Shown here: positions 61,093 through 64,000 of the stretch, piece by piece
Layout: each line of letters opens with the position of its first letter
How positions within the stretch are numbered: the first letter of the stretch is position 1
Origin: Enterobacterales bacterium
GTDB lineage: Bacteria > Pseudomonadota > Gammaproteobacteria > Enterobacterales > Enterobacteriaceae
Assembly: GCA_015654925.1 (NCBI GenBank)
Contig: JAATFX010000043.1
Location: 100,288-164,287, forward strand
Direction of reading: 5' to 3'
Length of the DNA stretch: 64,000 nt
Notes under the pieces: model-generated
Database searches by the model: none
Told to the model about the DNA's origin: nothing
What the model saw: only the letters and a program-made list of their open reading frames with translations
Made by a program: the position numbers and the translations under genes

Positions 61093-62760
61093 TTATCCCG
61101 ATTTGACCCGGTAAGGGAACGTGACGTAAAACTGGGTATACACCCCCGGTTCGGACTCGAATTCCAGCCAGCCGCCCAGTTTTTCCACGCTTTGCCTGGC
61201 CAGGTACAGGCCGATGCCGCGCCCGCTGCCCTTGGTGGAGAACCCCCGCTGGTAAATTTTTTCCCGCACCTCGGGCGCGATGCCGGGGCCGTCGTCGCTC
61301 ACCGTGCAATGCAGCATCTCGTTGCGGAAATGGAAACTGACGGTAATCTCGGGGTTTTCCTGGCCGGCCAGGGATTCCACCGCATTTTCAATCAGATTGC
61401 CCAGGACGGTAATCATGGCGGCGGTGGTTTCGCCATCGTCGGTATCGGGCAGCCAGCTGTCTTCGGTCAGGGTAAGGGTAATACCGAGATCCCGGGCGCG
61501 GTTGATCTTACCCAAAAGGAAACCGGCGATCACCGGCGATTTGACGATCCGGATAATCAACCCGATCTCATGCTGGTAATTATTGGCGGTTTTAAGAATA
61601 TACCCTTCCAGTTCCTGATAATTTTTTAAGTGTAACATGCCTAATATGACGTGCAGTTTATTCATGAACTCATGGGATTGCACCCGCAGCGCATCGGCAT
61701 AGGTGGACATGCCGCTCAGGCGTTCCAGCAAGCGGCTGACTTCGGTTTTATCGCGGAAGGTGGCGATGGCCCCGATGATCTCGCCGTTCACGTTCACCGG
61801 CACCGTATTACTCAACAATACCCCGCCGTTAATATGGATCTCTTCGTCGCGCCTGGCGACCCCGCTTTGCATGACGTCGCTCAGATGCAGCTGGGTCGGC
61901 CAATTTACCGGGTTGCCCGCTGCCCCGTGGTCGATATCGTCTTGCAGCGTTTGCAGCGTCGTCCATTCCTGGCCGTAGGCGCCTGGTTGCAGCAGCCGGG
62001 GGTTGCCGTGCTGCCGGAACAGCCGCTTGGCTTCATCGTTAATCAGGGTAATCCGGCCATCGGCATCCACCGCGATCACCCCCTCTTTAATGGATTGCAG
62101 CATGGCGTCGCGTTCTTCGAACAGATGGGAAATTTCGTACGGTTCAAAACCCAGCATAATGCGTTTGAGCGCCCTCACCAGCAGCCAGGTGCCCAGCCCG
62201 CCGAGCAATGCGCCGACCAGGGCGGTCCACAGCAGGTTCCAGCGGCTGTGGTTGACGATGGCCTGCACCGTGACCAGGGACGTGCCGATGGATACCACGC
62301 CGATCTGATGGTGCTGGCGATCGTAAACCGGGGTGAATACCCGCAGCGCCCGCGCCAGCGTGCCCTGGTTGATGGCGGTATTTTCCTGCCCTTGCAGCGC
62401 CGGCAGGATATCATCGCCGACAAAATGTTTGCCGATCAGGGTGGTATTGGGATGCGAATAGCGTATGCCGTCCATATCGGTCACCACCACGAACAGCAAA
62501 TCCCCCTCTTCGGTGACCCTCTGCGCCAGGCTCTGAATCGCCGCCGGGTCCCCTTTGCCGGTCAGGCCATCCACCAAAATAGGGGTCAGCGCCAGCGTGC
62601 GGGCGATGGCGAAGGTTTTATCGCGGATATTATTTTCGGCCAACTGGCTGATTTGTTTAAAAAAGAGGGTATGCACCACCAATAGCACCGAAATGATGAC
62701 GCTACCTACCATCAACATCACGGATAAGCTCAGCTTGAGCGGCGCTTTTTGCCTGGCCAT
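61093..62760 (-). CDS. dcuS: C4-dicarboxylate sensor histidine kinase DcuS
   Basis: A 555-residue sensor kinase: two membrane helices (about 11-33 and 173-195) flank a periplasmic PAS domain with the ligand residues Arg100, His103 (IRYSHPN) and Arg140 (RALRVFTPVY), then a cytoplasmic PAS domain and the kinase with His363 (QSHEFMNKLH) and the ATP site DDGPGI and GRGIGLYL. A GGAG 8 bp upstream favours the ATG at 62760 over 62775. It senses fumarate, malate and succinate together with DcuB. Confidence 0.95.
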   Translation of the reverse strand: MARQKAPLKLSLSVMLMVGSVIISVLLVVHTLFFKQISQLAENNIRDKTFAIARTLALTPILVDGLTGKGDPAAIQSLAQRVTEEGDLLFVVVTDMDGIRYSHPNTTLIGKHFVGDDILPALQGQENTAINQGTLARALRVFTPVYDRQHHQIGVVSIGTSLVTVQAIVNHSRWNLLWTALVGALLGGLGTWLLVRALKRIMLGFEPYEISHLFEERDAMLQSIKEGVIAVDADGRITLINDEAKRLFRQHGNPRLLQPGAYGQEWTTLQTLQDDIDHGAAGNPVNWPTQLHLSDVMQSGVARRDEEIHINGGVLLSNTVPVNVNGEIIGAIATFRDKTEVSRLLERLSGMSTYADALRVQSHEFMNKLHVILGMLHLKNYQELEGYILKTANNYQHEIGLIIRIVKSPVIAGFLLGKINRARDLGITLTLTEDSWLPDTDDGETTAAMITVLGNLIENAVESLAGQENPEITVSFHFRNEMLHCTVSDDGPGIAPEVREKIYQRGFSTKGSGRGIGLYLARQSVEKLGGWLEFESEPGVYTQFYVTFPYRVKSG

Positions 62761-62861
62761 CTTATTCTCCGGCATAACTGACTGGGAGTAGCGTACCCCA
62801 GATGGCGGCGCGCGTCTTTAATCCTCGTCCCCCGGTTTTACCCGGGCGGCGCCGCAATGCG

Positions 62862-62894
62862 CCAGGCCCGTCCAAGAGGATTGGACGGGCCTGG
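62862..62894 (-). terminator. Terminator-like hairpin after dcuB
   Basis: Perfect 14-bp stem with a 5-base loop (62862-62875 with 62881-62894), 32 bp past the dcuB stop, between it and dcuS. No U-run follows. It should separate dcuB mRNA from dcuSR. Confidence 0.65.
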
Positions 62895-62926
62895 GGAGCG
62901 ATCATGCTACCGGTAAAACCTGCGGT

Positions 62927-64000
62927 TTATAAAAAGCCGTAGGCCGCGGCCAATACCCAGCCGATCACGCTGGACACGCCCACGCCAATCAGTCCCACCA
63001 GGATAAAGCTGTGGTTGATGACAAATTTGCCGATATGGGTGGTGCCCGAACGGTCGAACTGGATGGCGGCCAGGTCGCTGGGGTAGGTGGGCAGAATATA
63101 ATACCCGTAGCAGGCCGGGGCGGACGCCACGATATACGCCGGGTTGACCCCGATGGCCAGCGCCAGCGGTACGATGGCCGCCAGGGCCGCCGCCTGGGAG
63201 TTGACGAACTTGGAAACGATCAGCAGCGCGATGGCGTAGGCCCAGGGATATTGCTTGATCAACGCCCCCAGCCCCGCTTCGATTTGCGCCAGATGGGCGC
63301 CGAAGATGGTTTCGGCCATCCAGGCGATCCCATACACCGCCACGATGGCGATCATGCCGGAACGGAACACCTCGTTTTTGGAAATATCGGCCGGGTTGGT
63401 TTTAGTGGCGATAATAATCAGCGCGCCGGCGAACAGCATGCACATCTGGATGACCAGCACCATCGACAGCGCTTTGCCGCCGAACACCGGACGCAGGCCG
63501 GGCACCGCGCCCAGCAAGGCTACCAGGACAATGGTGGCCAGGAAGATCCACATGGCGATCCAGTTGCTGCGCGGCAGCTTGCGGTCAAGCAGCGTGGCGG
63601 TATCGCCGTAAACATAGTGACGGTTTTCCGGGTCGGAAATGAATTTCTGGAACACTTCGTCCTTGTCCAGATCCTTGCCGCGGAACCAGCTGAATATGCC
63701 GATGGCCAGGATGCCGCACAGGGTGGAGGGGATGGTGATGGCCAGCAGGTCCAGGAAGTCCAGGTGCCGGCCGTTGAAGGTCACGTTGCCCAGCATCGCC
63801 ACCAGGGAGACCACCGCCACCGATACCGGGCTGGCGATAATGCCCATCTGCGAGCCGACGGAGCTGGCGGCCATGGGCCGTTCGGGGCGGATATTATTTT
63901 TAATCGCCACATCGTAGATAATGGGCAGGATGGTATATACCACGTGGCCGGTACCGCACAGAATGGTCAGGCAGCAGGTGACAAAGGGCGCCACGATGGA
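62927..64000 (-). CDS. dcuB: Anaerobic C4-dicarboxylate transporter DcuB (3' part)
   Basis: The last 357 or so residues of a fumarate/succinate antiporter; the 5' end is outside the window. Conserved pieces such as [39 protein letters not shown] and [19 protein letters not shown] are almost identical to E. coli DcuB. Length to the C-terminal AAAYGFL fits the full 446-residue protein. It exchanges external fumarate for internal succinate during fumarate respiration and acts as co-sensor of DcuS. Same strand and directly upstream of dcuS. Confidence 0.96.
   Translation of the reverse strand, partial: SIVAPFVTCCLTILCGTGHVVYTILPIIYDVAIKNNIRPERPMAASSVGSQMGIIASPVSVAVVSLVAMLGNVTFNGRHLDFLDLLAITIPSTLCGILAIGIFSWFRGKDLDKDEVFQKFISDPENRHYVYGDTATLLDRKLPRSNWIAMWIFLATIVLVALLGAVPGLRPVFGGKALSMVLVIQMCMLFAGALIIIATKTNPADISKNEVFRSGMIAIVAVYGIAWMAETIFGAHLAQIEAGLGALIKQYPWAYAIALLIVSKFVNSQAAALAAIVPLALAIGVNPAYIVASAPACYGYYILPTYPSDLAAIQFDRSGTTHIGKFVINHSFILVGLIGVGVSSVIGWVLAAAYGFL

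Overview
The window looks like a chromosomal segment of a GC-rich member of the Enterobacterales. The proteins align by memory with Escherichia coli FrmR/FrmA, the Sbm (ScpABC) set, SotB, FdoGHI/FdhE, AscF/AscB, TreA, Ada, and DcuB/DcuS/DcuR. Gene mixture and base composition suggest a Sodalis- or Pectobacterium-like relative; this placement is an inference. Coding density is high. Several convergent genes overlap at their 3' ends. I see no tRNA, rRNA, CRISPR array, insertion sequence or prophage.

Layout. 1-442: AT-rich, no gene. 443-3517: an aldehyde dehydrogenase divergent from frmR-frmA, with an FrmR-type operator between them. 3910-9355: the methylmalonyl-CoA operon scpA-meaB(argK)-scpB-scpC, which converts succinyl-CoA to propionyl-CoA and returns the CoA, followed by a convergent LysR gene. 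10494-15049: sotB, then a polar amino acid ABC importer. 15163-18032: a YceI protein, then a leftward pair of a GT8 glycosyltransferase and an aldonolactone-oxidase-like flavoprotein. 18142-21605: a UvrD-like helicase downstream of a divergent citrate synthase paralogue. 21717-26885: a UgpABCE-like ABC importer with a metallophosphoesterase as last gene. 27072-32613: fdoG-fdoH-fdoI-fdhE, with Cys at the usual Sec position. 32614-33734: a 1.1 kb AT-rich divergent intergenic region with inverted repeats and a CRP-like site. 33735-36688: ascF-ascB for aryl-beta-glucosides. 36826-41750: secreted hydrolase, membrane-bound AraC regulator, beta-hydroxyacid dehydrogenase, a 5'-truncated SDR and ada. 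41911-44604: a UvrA2-like ATPase. 44817-46508: periplasmic trehalase. 46759-48022: a GntR regulator and an AraC remnant. 48173-49759: an Aer-like chemoreceptor. 49795-51367: SDR and divergent TetR. 51383-54722: a LacI regulator and a divergent three-gene UlaCBA-like PTS with two palindromic operators. 54815-57283: DUF2461 and an orphan oligopeptide-binding protein. 57590-60372: HlyD/DUF2955 efflux pair and an HxlR regulator. 60369-64000: dcuR, dcuS and the 3' part of dcuB.

The picture is a metabolically versatile bacterium using plant-type carbon (aryl-glucosides, trehalose, C4-dicarboxylates), respiring formate, and handling formaldehyde. The most unusual items are the citrate synthase paralogue lacking the catalytic His305 equivalent, the Sec-to-Cys formate dehydrogenase, the GT8/oxidase pair whose oxidase has Leu at the expected flavin-linking His, the ABC importer tied to a phosphoesterase, and the SDR gene cut off exactly where ada ends. 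All functional calls come from reading the sequence and from family knowledge; no database search was possible.
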